Of a DNA stretch of 64,000 nucleotides, positions 11,732-40,700 are shown piece after piece (position 1 is the first letter of the stretch; every line of letters begins with the position of its first letter). The position numbers were made by a program, and so were the translations under genes. The stretch covers positions 234,763 to 298,762 of the forward strand of contig QLIY01000051.1 in NCBI GenBank assembly GCA_003260075.1. The letters run 5' to 3'. Source of the DNA: Phallusia mammillata (Eukaryota; Chordata; Ascidiacea; Phlebobranchia; Ascidiidae). The notes beneath the pieces were generated by a model, which worked only from the letters and a program-made list of their open reading frames with translations, was not told the origin of the DNA and did no database searches.

Positions 11732-14501
11732 TGTTTCAACGTTCTCTAGAAACTGAAAAACAATGAGACAAGTAATAATAGAAAAGGGACTACGTTCAAG
11801 CACATAATACTTGTTGCATTCCAAATAAATTTGGGTAAACGGTTGATTAAATTGTTTTGTGGATTAACACATCAGAAGTTGGGTAGACTAGCACAAGAGC
11901 TACATTTGAGTACATAAGGAGTAAGGTTATATTATCTTAAATATACGTAGGTACACAGGCTATGAATATTTCATGCTTAAACATTGACAACATGGCGACC
12001 TCAACGTGTTGTTGTTAATTTGAACACACTGTTTATATTTTGTTAGTCCTGCTGCCGTTCTGTTTGGGGAGAGCTAGTTCAAGATTATTGACATGAACAG
12101 TTTTAGACACTCAAATAGCAATTTCTGAACGGTGTTCGTTTAAAAGAATGAAAGAAACAAAAAGATTTGGACTTTATAACTGCAGTACCACTAACGAGTT
12201 TCAGAGTGCATCCGCAATAGCTCAAAACGAAAAGCTAAGATTGAGTCATATATTAGCGCCATGTTAGAGTATCTACCTGATGATTGTACTGTAATTCTGC
12301 TGTAACAATTAAACCCCTGATCTGATTACTCTGTGCTGCACTGGTATATGATCTAGTCATGATATGCGGCAATTTAGGCGGTAAATCCAGGAACTTCCTG
12401 TGGAAAGCATGACATAAAACCGCTCATATAAGCTAACATCATTTCACTTAACTGTCGGGCCAGTTTTACAACTTGGCAAATACTATCAGGTGCTATAAAC
12501 GAAATATTTGTGTGAAATACTTGTAAAAGTAAGTCTTACAAATATATAATCTGGTTTATTGTCTGCTACTAAGCGACTTAAGCTCTTCCGACGTAACAGC
12601 GATGGATTGCATGAAGCTGTCATCGCCAAATATAAACCTACAATCGTCGCGTTCGTACAGTCATTTAGTTCAACGCAGTCACCAGGCAGTTCGCCAGTTT
12701 AGCTCAGCAATCGCCGTTCAAATATTGACTTTAGATATTGTTAGGGTTTGTACAATGAGCGCTTTCAGCATCGGCGATAAAATAATGAGAGTTTATGTCA
12801 AATGAGAATACAATCGTCCTTACTGTTAGATAGCTATCCAGACAATATATATGACTCCTGAAAGCCAAACTATTATTGTCTGCAATACTGGTCAGAATCT
12901 AGTTAATTTTCGGTGTTTATTACCAAGTCATCGAATGTGCAAACATATTGTCGGCTCTAAATTTGAACTGATAGGCACTATTTGGTATTCTGTTGATTTA
13001 GTGTGTTGATAAGTTCAAGTGAATGAATGTTCAAGTCACTGTTGTGCTTGATAACGGATGGCCGTCACGTGACGACCACCAATTACGCGTGAGGTGGCTT
13101 TGCGTCACAGCCGAGTCCCAAGAGAGCATTAATAATGCACAAAATAAGTGTTTGCGCGACAGAGTTGTTCATAAAAGAAAATTAAGTTTCAGGCAGTTAA
13201 AAACATCCTGTTTTTTTGCTTTTACATAAGTTTAGTGCATAAACATTTTTGAAATATCTCTTTTCCCAATGTAGCTCATCTGAAAATTCGCGCAAAGCGA
13301 AAAGCCCCCTTAATTTTTAGTGACGCATGAGTTTATGTGCCCCAAACGTAATCAAAATGCATAGGGATGTTGTTGTCTGGCTGTGGCTGTATGAGCACAA
13401 AACTGTTGTTCAAACAAGGCAAGGCGAGTTTTGTCTAGCTGCGTCAGTACGAACGTCACGACCATTAGGTGACATTGATAACAAAATAACATTCCCAAAA
13501 TTAAAATGACTACTAAGGTATTCGGCTCTACTCGTCTGTAGCCTAACTAACCTTTTCTGGTAAGCCTACATTCACCTTTCAGTTACTCTGAACAAAGTTG
13601 GAAGTCAAAAAACGTATTTCTACCGGCGGTTCCCCAAAGTCTACTGGTTTAAGTTGTGTGAAGTCGGGCGCCTTTATTTGCTTGGTACGTGAAAAATGTC
13701 ACGTAATACAATGTTACGTCAGCATTTCAAGTGGCAACGGAGTGACTTGAAAACAGGGCAAAACAGGGCAATAAGCATGTTCATTAAATAAACTTTGAGT
13801 TCATGGTGTCACAAAACAGCGTAGTAATTGCTGTTCCCGTGTGTATTCCCTACGTCTTGGACAAACGTCAGACTCACTTAAAGCTAATCGATAACGCGAT
13901 GACAACGTACGTGATGTGAAATTTACGGACTGCAAACCGCCGGGCTCGAAATGAAGTTTAAAATTTGTTGTAGGCCTACATCGGTTACTTGGCAAACTTC
14001 ATTTTCATCAAGTAGATTACCATTTAAATGCCTGCAACTGTAGGCTATGAGTGGTTGCTGGAAAATATACCAGAACTAATTTGGTTTGTGCCTAAATTGC
14101 GCCTACCCAAATGCTAGTGTAGTAGGCCTACATAATTAAATAAATATGCGTGCAAGATATCATAATTTGCAACTTAAACAAGAACTTTGGCATCATGTTT
14201 GATTAATTTTGTATGAGTCTTCTGGGTAACCTTTTTTAAAAAAAAATACTGAATGTGTTGCCAAAAAGTAGACGTTTATACTAGGGAATCATTTCGTGCT
14301 CTGCGCACACACGATGTGTTATTTACTTAAGTTACCTTCCATTGTGTTTGGCATGCTTGGGTGTCCAAAACAAGCAATCTCTTCGCATTGGGAGTCGCTC
14401 AAAACATTTGATCTTTTCCTTTTTTCAGATCCGGTATAATGTTACTAGGCGCGGCGTCTAATAAAAGGCGCTGTTGATGTCTTCAGTAACTCGTAGTTAC
14501 A
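11732..14501. other. Divergent intergenic region between the rhodanese and FAM13 genes
   Basis: This 2.77-kb stretch separates two gene starts that point away from each other. It contains only short open frames that I cannot support as genes. A palindromic CACGTG-type E-box lies near 13066, within GTCACGTGAC. Promoters of both neighbours must lie here, but no TATA box or initiator could be assigned with confidence. Confidence 0.5.
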
Positions 14502-28796
<14,295 letters not shown>

Positions 28797-30030
28797 TAGG
28801 GCTTCAACATACGATATATTGTATACGGGTGCAAAACTGTGAATTGCGGAAGATAGTATGGAAAGCAACAGCTGTTACTTATTCGCCTGCAAAGCGGGTT
28901 GCAAATAAGTTTTGCAACAAGCAAACAAGTTAAGTTTTGTCAAATGCTATCCGCTAAAATTTGCTGTTTAAAAAAATATTTAGTTTTAAGCACCAAAGTA
29001 AATGCGCTGGCGTAAAATATTTCTTTGGCAAAATTAAAGTTTATTATGACGCCATCAACAGTTATGACGTAACTATGTCACGTTTGTGACGTCACGTCAG
29101 ATTTCACCTGGTTCGGGTTTTAGTGCATCTGTTGATTGGTAAATGACTGTGCGTTATTTTTACGACCTGGTACGACGACTTGGGAATATTACGGTGCTCT
29201 CCTGAGATCTGCTGCTCATGGGTGTTTGTGTGTGGTGTATATGCGCAAAGGCGCTAATGTTCATGTGTCTTTTTTGTATTTTTCTTCAGGAGGCCATTAT
29301 TCACAAGGTGCTGTTGTTTTTTGCGGCCACTTTTTAAAATGTTTTTTTTGTGTGTGGTTGAAGAATTTTCCATTTAAACAATAGTTTTAATTCGACACAA
29401 AAATGGCATAATTTTTGTCGTTGCATTTTTTTCAAGTTGCGCAACTTTATTTTACAACGAGAAACTTTTCCTTAAAGAACACAACACTAAACCGAATACT
29501 TTGGTACACTTCTACCAAACCGAATTTTAGCGTGATTTTCTATAGGTACAACTTTACATAGAAATGTCAATGACAATGAAAACTTAGTTGTAAAATATTT
29601 TTTGTGAGTTTCAAGCACTTAAAAACACTGTTCCTTTTTTGTTTTCGTTTTCATTCAAGTTTTGTTTATTTTTAAGATTTTACTTAAGCGGAATGGTTGA
29701 ACAGGAAAGTGTGCCTTTGTTTTTGTGTGATAATATTCTTGTTGTTTCTTCATTTCGTACTGTTGAAAGTTTTTTTTTTTTTTCTAGATGCTTGCATCTC
29801 CCAAAACGCCTCCTTATAGTATGTTGTGTGATTGTACCAAAATCCCAACACCGTGTTATTACTCGCAAATGATAATAACTTTAAACTACCGCTTTGCTTG
29901 CCAAAGTTATGCACGGAACTATACCAAAAACTTTGTGCTCTTCGTTAGTCGATTTTTTAGCACGACATGACCTCTGACCTCGAGTGCATGGACTGTGTGT
30001 GTGACGTGGTGCTGATATTTTTTCAAGTTC

Positions 30031-30036
30031 AATAAA
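30031..30036 (+). terminator. Candidate poly(A) signal of FAM13
   Basis: AATAAA about 1.2 kb after the FAM13 stop, followed by a T/G-rich stretch that could be the downstream element. Confidence 0.45.
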
Positions 30037-31303
30037 CGTTACTGAAAAGTTGAAATATTGTGTTTTATTTGTAATACTAGGGGCCGGTATTTTTGCTCAA
30101 CTGTAAAGTCTATGGATTATTATGGCTAAAAATGTACATGCCATTTACAGTTAGTTTCAAGTGGCACTTGCACTCCTTATTAAGAGGTTTGAGGCATGTT
30201 TAAGGGTTGGAACGATTTAATAAAATTTGTGAAGGTACTAACATTTATAACATTGAGAAATTGACATGCTGGATTGGGTTTTCTAGTCTTCTTTTTTAGG
30301 GCTGCTTTTCTTCATGATCAGCCATTTGAGATGATAAAACCCGAGGTAAGACGAGGTAGCCTACCGTAGTTACTTGATGGTAAGCCGTGTGTTAGGCTGT
30401 TAAGAAACAATGTAAGGTCCCCTCGATTGTTAGCCACATGCTTTAATGTTAGATACAGTTGTTTCATAATACTCATTTCTGTTGACGCAGTAAAATTATT
30501 TGCCCATATTTGTTTGTAACGCAAATAACTGTACCCAGTAGCACGCACGTTAAGGTACAAAATCTACAAGCAAAATAATTTTGAAACTGACATGAATCAA
30601 AAACAAGGCGTGCAGAAACAATATCGGTAAAAATACAAAAATCAAATTTCACAAAAACGCTGGGAATCTTTAATGCAATGACACACCAGAACAAGAATGA
30701 TTTCTTAAAAATGTCGTAACTTTTATTTATCGCAAACTTTTTGTTTATGGAATGTTATGTTACGCTTGACTGCGTTTCGAGAATCAAGCTCGGAGCCCGA
30801 GGCCAGAATAAAATTCAAAAAGGGCGAAGAAAGGCGATAGTTGTCCATTGTTTCCGCTCGTAAAGTGAAAAGAATGACACTTCGTCATTGATTGCGACAC
30901 ATGACCGAAGATTTTATTACGATTACGAGCTCTGTGACGTATCTCTTCCTAAACAGTTATTGATTTCTCGTCGAAAGCCGCTTAATGAATTTGGAATTTG
31001 TGTTTTATTTATTGATTTAAGAATAAAAGATTTGCAAAGTAGACCAGTCAGAGTTTTGCATTGGAATTGAATTTCAAGTTCTATATGCGATTTTTCAGAA
31101 TCACAAAATTTGAATATGTTGGAAAATGTTTTTTTAATTTGACTTGAATGTGTCAAAGACATAGGATTGGATATTGGAATAAAGTTCAAGTTATTTATTC
31201 CTTTTTCACATAGGTATGGGAAATTTGTTTTTATTTTGACTTTTTGTTGGCAGCGTAGTTTGCTTTGTGTTTATTGTTGCATCTGTTCTTATGATAACTA
31301 ATG

Positions 31304-31314
31304 CCCCCCCCCCC
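31304..31314. other. Poly-C contig junction upstream of REEP
   Basis: Eleven C. Sequence 31201-31303 is repeated at 31315-31417 with two or three substitutions. Confidence 0.8.
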
Positions 31315-31749
31315 TTTTTCACATAGGTATGGGAAATTTGTTTTTATTTTGACTTTTTGTTAGCAGCGTAGTTTGCCTTGTGTTTATTGTTGCATCTGTT
31401 CTTATGATAACTAATGTGTGAACTGTGAAGTGTAGTAAGTTTTTGAAACAGTAAGCACTATACACCTACAAATTTTAATATGAATGCTTTTACACTATCA
31501 TAGGTCTTTCCTGGAGTTATTAACATATACTCTTTGGCTGTATTTAGAGTAGACATGCAAAGGCAATCAATGCTAAAAAAACACAGAATAAATCAATTAG
31601 TATGATAAGTATTTTGCTACATTTGTGTTCAGGAAAAATGGAGATATGTCCCTCTGGTCACTGATAATGCAACCCTATATATACTTGAAATGTCCAAGAG
31701 CAAGTAACCACTGTGATTCAAAAAATGTTTTGCTTTTTAAGGTGCAAGG

Positions 31750-34700
31750 ATGGGAGGAGCTGTAGTGTCAAGACTAGCGATGTAAGTTTTTTCTTATACT
31801 ATCTCTTACTTGCATAAATAGTATTTTCCTGTACAAGAGTTGACACATGCATAAGTATGCTGCTAAAAGAACTTGTTGCTTTGTGGTTTTGTATGTCGTA
31901 ATGCAGTCAATAATGAAATTGCATTTACACAATTAGATCCTGTTTTGTCGGCAATAGCAACTATTATTGGTGTGGTCAAAAGGTGCTTTAAGCCAAGTTT
32001 GAGATTACATCACTTATAATTGCAAGACATTTTCACTCATGGTCAGTATTAAGTGGCAAAAATTAAAACCTACCCCAAGGCTAACCTTACTCCAGTTAAG
32101 AAAAGATTTGGTTCATATTCTTAACCACTTGAGACTATACTTTACTTTCTGGCTCAAGTGCTTAGTCTCTGTTTAGAAGGCTTGTTAATAAAAACTCATG
32201 TCATAATTTCAACTTTATAACCCTTTGAAAATAGTAACTGCAACATTTTTGTGTGTTTTTATTGTTTGCAGAGTTGGAGGGGGTCTGTTGTATCCTGCCT
32301 ATTCATCTTACAAAGCAGTAAAAACTACCAATGTTAGGCAATATGTAAGTGGTTCAAGTTTGAATTTCATCAATCTTGCAGTGACAGTAAATAGACAAGA
32401 AAGCAAAAAATTTTTAAGTGTAGAAAAAGCTTAAACATAAAATTCCAACACTGTGTTGACAAACTGGCTTATGAAATTGCAGTTTTATGATTACCTGGTT
32501 TAAAAACCTACATGGGAGTTAAGGCATTGGAATTTTTTTTCATTTGATTTGCACTGTTCAATAAAGCTAAATGTGTTAATAAGAAACATGATGAAAGCCT
32601 TGTTGTCAACCTTACAATTTTGTACAAAAAGGTTAAACGGCAGTTTCCAAATTCCCCAATTTAAAATCCTGGTATGTGAATGTTTACGCACAAAAATATT
32701 AGTATAATTGGCTTTTATGTTTGTGTACATTCACAGGTACGATGGATCATGTATTGGGTGGTCTTTGCTCTTTTTACTTCAGTTGAAACTTTTGCAGACA
32801 TTTTTGTAGCGTGGTAAGTTTTGTCCTAATCCAATTCAATTCTCCAACAAACATTTGTCTAGAAATTCCGCAAACTAAGTGTAAATGGAAACATATATTT
32901 TTCTCAAATATCGTTTTTGAACTTGTTTAAATCTTTTCATAACAAAATATGCCAAAATAACAAATGTATAGACTGGTGTATTACAATCTGCAAAAACCTG
33001 CAACCACTTGCATGGTGTGTGCCTTCATATGACGCAGAAAGGGTATTGTTAAGTATGATGTCATCTTCTGTTGCAAACTGTCATAGTTTGTTAACACACA
33101 GTCATAACTTCTGTAGTAGGAAACAGCTGTTGTGTTGACTGAAATACCAATCTGGCACCTTGGGCTTATTAAAAGGCTGTACAGGAACACTGATAAACAC
33201 AATAAAATTAATCCTATACAAAAACACAATGTTCCGTTGAAGAAGTTATCTAAACTCTATAGATAACATATGTATATATAATATATATATATATGTATTT
33301 AAACTAAACTGTATGTGAAGAAAATAATATATATGCTACAGTGGTTCCTAACCTTTTTCGGCGATTTTCTCTCTTAACAATTTGAAACATTTTCATTTAC
33401 TCCCTAATATACAACTTAGTAGATGCTAGTCATGCTACACCATACAAAGATTATTTCAAATAGGCTGATTTATAAACTTCACAGGTATTCACAGAGCTAA
33501 AGTGTCTATTTACAAACCACATAAAAAAATTGAAAATTAAATTCCGGCGCTTACGATTTAAAATTCCTCCTATTGTTCTCTTCCAATGAAAGTAATGGCT
33601 TTTGCTTCATGGTTAAAGAGTGGTTAAAATAATGTGTAAACTTTTTTATTGTTGATCTAAAAGTTTGTCATTGTTTTGCAGGTTGCCTTTTTATTATGAA
33701 GCCAAGTTCATGTTTGTTTTCTGGCTCGCGTCACCATACACAAAGGGTTCAACATATTTGTACAGAAAGTTTATTCACCCTAATCTGTCGAAAAAAGAAC
33801 AGGTGACACATTTAATGATGTTGGCTGTAAACATGTCATTTTCAAGGTCATTTTGTGAAAAAAATGGTTATATTTGCAAATAAGCAACACACCTCCTTAA
33901 GAAGAATTCTTTTCATTTCTGATTATGAACACAATTTAATCTACAATGGTATTTTTTTGTTTTTTCTTATCAAGGCTATATTGAAGAAACCCTTTGTGTA
34001 ACAAATTTTTACAATAGAATTTGTATCTGCAGGACATTGATTTGTTTCTTGAAAATGCAAAAGACAAAGGCTATGAAGCAATGGTAAATGTCGGCTCTCG
34101 GGGATTTAACTTAGCAGCAAATGCAGTCGTCACGGCAGCTGTCAAGGGTCAAGCTGTGGTCACCGACAAGCTGCGAAGTTACAGCACATTGGACTTAACC
34201 CAACTCCCAGAAACAGCTGAAATTCATCGACAAACTGGGTCACCAAGTATGTTTGTGAAAAAGGGTTATGCTACTATTATATCTACTTCAAATTACCCAC
34301 ACTATAATTATGTTGTTTGATGTTAATTTTAGAAACAATCTTTTAATAGGGGACTATTAGCAAATTGTTTTAATGTTAATTGCAAATTAGAAAAATAATT
34401 TACCTGTAACTGCAACTAGTATGAAACCACGACACTTAAAAAACTATTAACAATTTGTACAATGTTGTTCAATTTTATCGTATTTTGAATGCACAACATT
34501 AACTAAATATTTGTTGTGACTCAGTGTATCCAAATATGGCCCTATGTTACTCAAAAACATAAATGCCTTTAAACAAACACTATATTTTTTGCATATCCTC
34601 AAGCAGTACGTCATATTTTATACTGCCACCTATCCATACTTTTATTTTAAAAAAGTGTTGTCATTATTACTTAAAATGTCGTTCCCCCCCCCCCAAAAAC

Positions 34701-37700
34701 ATAAATGCCTTTAAACAAACACTATATTTTTTGCATATCCTTCAAGCAGTACGTCCTGTTTTATACTGCCATCTATCTATACTTTTGTTTTGAAAAAGCT
34801 TTGTCATTATTACGTAAAATGCCGTTTGTCATTAAAAATGATTAAACATATTCACTTATTTCTAGTTGGCAACCCTGCCCTTGTTCGTGAATTGAACCAA
34901 CGATCGTCCAATCCAGTTGTTGCACTTGATACTGAAACGTACCATGATGGTGGATCTGGAGAACCACGACTAACCAATCAATTTAAAGCTTACTCCATGA
35001 TGAATCTTAGCAGTTCAAACCTCGATGAAACAGGTAATCTGATTTGTAAAACTGAGCAATTGCTAACTTGTCCCTTGTCTAAGACTACTGCCAATCGAAG
35101 GTGTTGTTTGATAAGTCTTTTTTGTAAGTCTTCAAATGGTTCTAACCTTGTTTTAATCTAATTTGAAACAAACATCAATGAAAATCCCTTGTATTTTGTA
35201 TTAATAAAATATGCGAAACATTAAAAATTGTGATTCAAGGGTTTTGGAAAAACTTTGGACCAGCGTTTTACAATCATTTTGCTTACTTAACCCTTAAAAG
35301 TCTAAAATGGACCATCTTCTTATGTATGGACAACTAATGGTATTGTACCACAGATACTACTGATCATGAACCAAATTCAAGAATTGTGTGTGAACTATAG
35401 CCTTGCTTTGTAACATGTCATGGAATAATTAGGCTTAGGCACATGGGGCTCTTGCACAGCATATCTTAGTTGTTTTTGCAAAACCCTGACCCCCCCCCCT
35501 GTTGCACTTGATACTGAAACGTACCATGATGGTGGATCTGGAGAACCTCGACTAACCAATCAATTTAAAGCTTACTCTATGATGAATCTCAGCAGTTCAA
35601 ACCTCGATGAATCTGGTAAAACCATTTTAAACTTGTGCCTTATTTAGGCCTACTGTTAGTCCGAGTTTTTGTTATGGCAAGTTTCCAAGCCTTCACAAAA
35701 AAACCTTCACAAAAAGATCAATGAAAGTCCTTTGCATTTTTGATGTAAGAGTTTTGGCCAAACTCAATATCAGTGTTTCTCAACCATATTACCCTTACTT
35801 ACCCCATGAAAGTTTCCTAAGAAACCAATACCCCCCAAAAATGTACCATCTTCCCATGTATGGACAACTAATTGTATTGTATCACAGATACTTCTAATCA
35901 TAAATCAAATTCAAGAATTGTGCGTTACTATAGCCTTGCTTTGTATAGTGCTCTTGCACAGCTTATCTAAGTTGTTAAGGCAAAACCCTGAGGAATGAAC
36001 CCCTTTAGAAATGCTGCCTAGATAATAACAGAATAGTTTGTATCAGTAAGTGAAGCACCGCTGCATTAAAGGGTCATATGCTGTTTTCATTCTGTTTTGT
36101 AACTGATGACTTGTTTTTTTTTCAGGTGCTATGTTAGAGACTGTCCCTGATGATTATGACATGGAAAATGAATTTTCAACTGCGCCTCCTACTCATACAT
36201 CAGACGACATGCAAATTACGAGAAGAACAAACTATGCAGAAGGTAGCAGTTAAGATTAATATCTTGTTGCTTTACACCAGTATTCCCAACATATTTAAAA
36301 GTTGAGGAGAGAATTACTTCAATTTTTACTGTGGTTTGTAAATACACACTTAAGCTCTCACAAAATGACCTGTGAAATTGATAAAAGACCAGTTTTTAAA
36401 TAATCTTTGTATGGTTTGGCATCTACTATGTGGTATATTACCCCCCCCCCTGTATGGTTTAGCATCTACTATGTGGTATATTAGGGAGGAATGAAAATGT
36501 TTTAAATTTTTAAGATAGGAATTCATAAAAAAATGCATTACATAAAAGTGATTTTGAAGACGTTTTACTCTATACACATGTATTACCTCCAGCCTAATTG
36601 ACGTCTAGGCAGCAATTTACCTTTCACATGGGCTCAGACTCTGTGTTGTAAACACCATAACTTGTGGTTGCCATTACTGTGCTTGCAGACAATAAGATTC
36701 CATTAATGACTTCCCTTTTTACATCGCCACTTAAGGCTGCCCCCCCCCCTGCTTGCAGACAATAAGATTCCATTAATGACTTCCCTTTTTACATCGCATC
36801 GCCACTTAAGGCTACGTTAAATCAATGATTGATTGCAACTAAAAGTTTTGGCCAAGGTTTTTGATTGTGTAGTTAACAATTCTTTGCTTGTACAGAAACA
36901 CATATGCAGAAATTGTAAATACATACCTACTAATATGTTAGAAAAAATCTTCCTTTCTTTACAATGGCAGGTTTTGATTTCATACTGTTAAAGTTTTTTC
37001 ATCAGCATTTATACTAGACTAATTAAAACAAATCCTTTGCTATATTGCTCATGAAAACATAAGAGGCTTAAACTTATGATAAATACCTAAAAATTAATCA
37101 GGAAATCTTAATTCAATTTCCTTGGGCTAAATTTAATATTTCTATTGTATTCTGTTTTTAAAAGCCATTGTTTGCTTTTGTACTTGTGCATTGATTGTCC
37201 CACTTACCAATCCACCTTTGAGCAAGCATTGGTTAAAATACACTGTTTGCAATCAAATCTTTAGCATACCAATACTATGACAGTTATTTATCCCCCCCCC
37301 CCGATTGCAACTAAAAGTTTTGGCCAAGGTTTTTGATTGTGTAGTTAACATTACTTTGCTTGTACTTAAACACATTGGGTAGCTCAATGCATAAATTTAA
37401 AATGCCCAATAACAAACTGAAAAAAATCATCTTTCCTTTACAATAGGAGGTTTTAATTTCATACTATCAAAATTTTAGCATCAGCATTTTGAATTAAACA
37501 AATCCTTGAGTCCCCCCCCCCAGTTTTTAATCAAAAGTTGGAAAACAATTTGCAATGTGGGGGTGCATCTTATACAGTACTGCAATGTGACTTAACTAAA
37601 CAAACATACTCTAATATTCTGATTATGTATATTACTTACCTAAATATAAATAATGTAGTTGTTTGGTAACTGTAGATCTAATTGGACTGTACTAAAATTT

Positions 37701-40700
37701 AATCAACCTTTTTTAACAGTTCTAGTTTAACCCCCCCCCCATACAATTACCATGATTAGATCGCGGGCCGCACCTTTATATAACACAAAGTAATTTTACT
37801 TCGTTGCATACTGAATATGTGACTACAAATAAAATTCGTATTTTATTCTAGCCACATATTGTCAGGTTGCTGAAGAAAAGCATAGGGCGCATTAATCTGC
37901 TCAAAAATATTCAATAACTGGACTCGTTTAGCAGTACATTTGAAATCCATGTGCTTCCGCGGGGCCGCACAGCCTTTAATCAACGGGCCGCAGTTTGCAC
38001 ACCCCTGCTTTATTGTATTGCTCATAATAACTGGTGATATTCGGTTTTGACCCGTACCTTTTGAAGCGGGTTCGGTGCATCACTAACAAAAACATAAGAG
38101 GCTTATTCGTATGAGAAATACTTAAAACTTAATTTGGAAATCCTATTTTAATTTCATTGGGCCAAATTAATATTGCCATTGTATTCTGTTTTTAAAAGTC
38201 ATTGTTTGCCTTTGTTATTGTGCATTGATTGTCCCACTTGCCAATCCACCATCCAATTAATATATTATATATTGCTTAAAATTCACAGTTTGCAATCAAA
38301 TTTTTTACCATACCAACTCTACAACGGCTAAACTCTTCACTACTTTAATGTAGGGTTGCATTTCATACAGTAGTGCGATATGACTTGCCCAAACAAAAAA
38401 AATATTTTGATTTGTGTATATTACTCACTTAAAATGTAAATAAAATTCAAAGTTATTTGCTAAGCACAGATCTAATTGGACTGTACTAAAATTTAATCGA
38501 CCTTTTTTAACAATTCTAATTGATTTGATGCATATTTTTGGGTGCTTTGTTTTTCTTTGTTTGTATTTTTACTTTCGTAGAGTAGAACTAAAAATTTGAA
38601 TGTTAAATTACTGCATACAAATGCTTTTGGACATGAACATTATTTTTGTTGCATAAGCATCCATTATCTTAATATCCTGGTTAATTTTGAGTATGAGCTT
38701 GGCAAACTTAATGTAGCCATTTTTCATAAATTTTACTAAAATAAATCCAGCAAATAAAAATAGAAAACATTTGCATAGTTATTTTATTGGTTACAAATTC
38801 AAAAAAATAATAATTTCGTTTTGATTATTGGTGTAATATGGTATAATTGTGATGCAGCATTAATCATTTTTGAAATGGTTTTCTTAATTTTTGCTTGATT
38901 CTTCTGTTCAGAGGCTGTTCCACAGCCCAACTTTTCACGTGAACGATATTTAACGATGCCACGCAAGAAAAAAGGCCATAAAAGTAAAACGAAGCATGTA
39001 AGTTTAACAATACTTCAGTTGTTTGCTTGAAAGACATTTATTTGTAAATAAATGTTAATTTTTTTTTCTGTTTCGGTAAAGTGTCATTGATTTATTTTTT
39101 GTTTCAAAAATGTTAACTTTTTTTCAGCATTTGATTAGAAAATGTTGAGAAAAAAAAGTGTTTTTGAGAAGGTTTTTTTGTTTTTTTCAACAATTAGGAA
39201 AATGCTATGTTGAAGTATGTTTTAAATTTTGTGTGGTATAAATTGATTAACAATGTGATTTTTATACAGCATCTTGAACCAGAAGTAGACTTTGTTTAAT
39301 GGGGTACCCCCCCCCCCCAAAATTGGTTCCTGCAAATCTTTTACTGTTAAACAAAAAATTTGCACTGATGCAATCAGCTTTAATTGCAGCCATGGTTAAG
39401 CAGATGGTCTTGGTAGAGAAATTCCTCGTTAATTAGTTACCTCTGTTCTATATATCTTTAGCAGTGTACAGGTTCGATATATATAACATTATAGTATTTG
39501 AGCTGTTTTTCTTTCTATGTTTGTTTTTAGTTTGTTTTTGTCAAGGTTTAGTTGTTTTTCTGTCTGTACCACTATGTCTTAGTTAGTTTAACTGTAACAT
39601 TTTAGCAAAATTCCTATCCAAGGACAGCATTTTTTAACAAACAGAAACATTGAAAAACTTAATGAAAATGTTAAAAAATAAAAACAGTATGAAGATAAAA
39701 AAAAACTGTCCCCCCCCCCAAAATTGGTTCCTGCAAATCTTTTACTGTTAAACAAAAAATTTGCACTCATGCAATCAGCTTTAATTGCAGCCATGGTTAA
39801 GCAGATGATGTTGGTAGAAAAATTCCTCGTTAATTAGTTAAGACCTCTGTTCTATATATCTTTAGCAGCATGTTAGATATATATAACATAATAGTATTTG
39901 AGCTGTTTTTCTTTCTATGTTTGTTTTTGTCAAAGGTTTAGTTGTTTTTCTGTCTGTACCACTATGTCTTAGATAGTTTAAATGTAACATTTTAGCAAAT
40001 TCCTATCCAAGGACAGCATTTTTTAACAAACAAAAACATTGACAAACTTAATGAAAATGTTAAAAAATAAAAACAGTGTGAAGATTAAAAAAAACTGTTA
40101 TGGAGGAGTTGCTTGTAGGCAAAACCTTGTAGGAATGTAATTCAGTCCATAAATTTCACTGTCTTAGGACAGCACCACAGAAATCCTGTACAGTCGGCTA
40201 ATGGAATTTTTCACCTACAAGCTTTGTTAGACTGGGGATGAGATTAGGGCTTGTCATGGCAAATTTCTTAATACTGATATCACTAAATAAACTTAAATGT
40301 AAAAAGATAACCTAAGGCATGTAAATATTTCCTTGTTACCCAAAATGTAAACATCGTTAACAAACCAAAAAAAATTCCAAGAAGCCGAAACCAAAGCAAT
40401 TGTTTACATTACATAAATAGGCCAGTGTAAATTAAAAAGAAACACATGGTTAAGCAGTTCCAATATATTTACCAAAGGCTTGGCCCAGTGTAACCAAATA
40501 TTTTGCCTAACCCATGCCTTGAAATTGCTCTACCCCCCCCCCCAATTGTTTACATTACATAAATAGGCCAGTGTAAATTAAAAAGAAACATGTGGTTAAG
40601 AAGTTCCAATATATTTACCAAAGGCTTGGCCCAGTGTAACCAAATATGTTGCCTTTCCCATGCCTTGAAATTGCTAACCTAAGCATTGGCCTTAATGTGA

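Larger units (their letters stand above)
28797..31749. other. FAM13 3' UTR and FAM13-REEP intergenic region
   Basis: No supported gene. The first ~1.25 kb after the FAM13 stop is probably its 3' UTR, with a candidate AATAAA at 30031-30036. The remainder holds the REEP 5' region and one poly-C junction (31304-31314). Confidence 0.5.

Noticed and set aside
12602..13509. Three 60-68 codon frames on the + strand upstream of FAM13
   Set aside because: Short, with no motif and no splice partners in matching phase; expected by chance.
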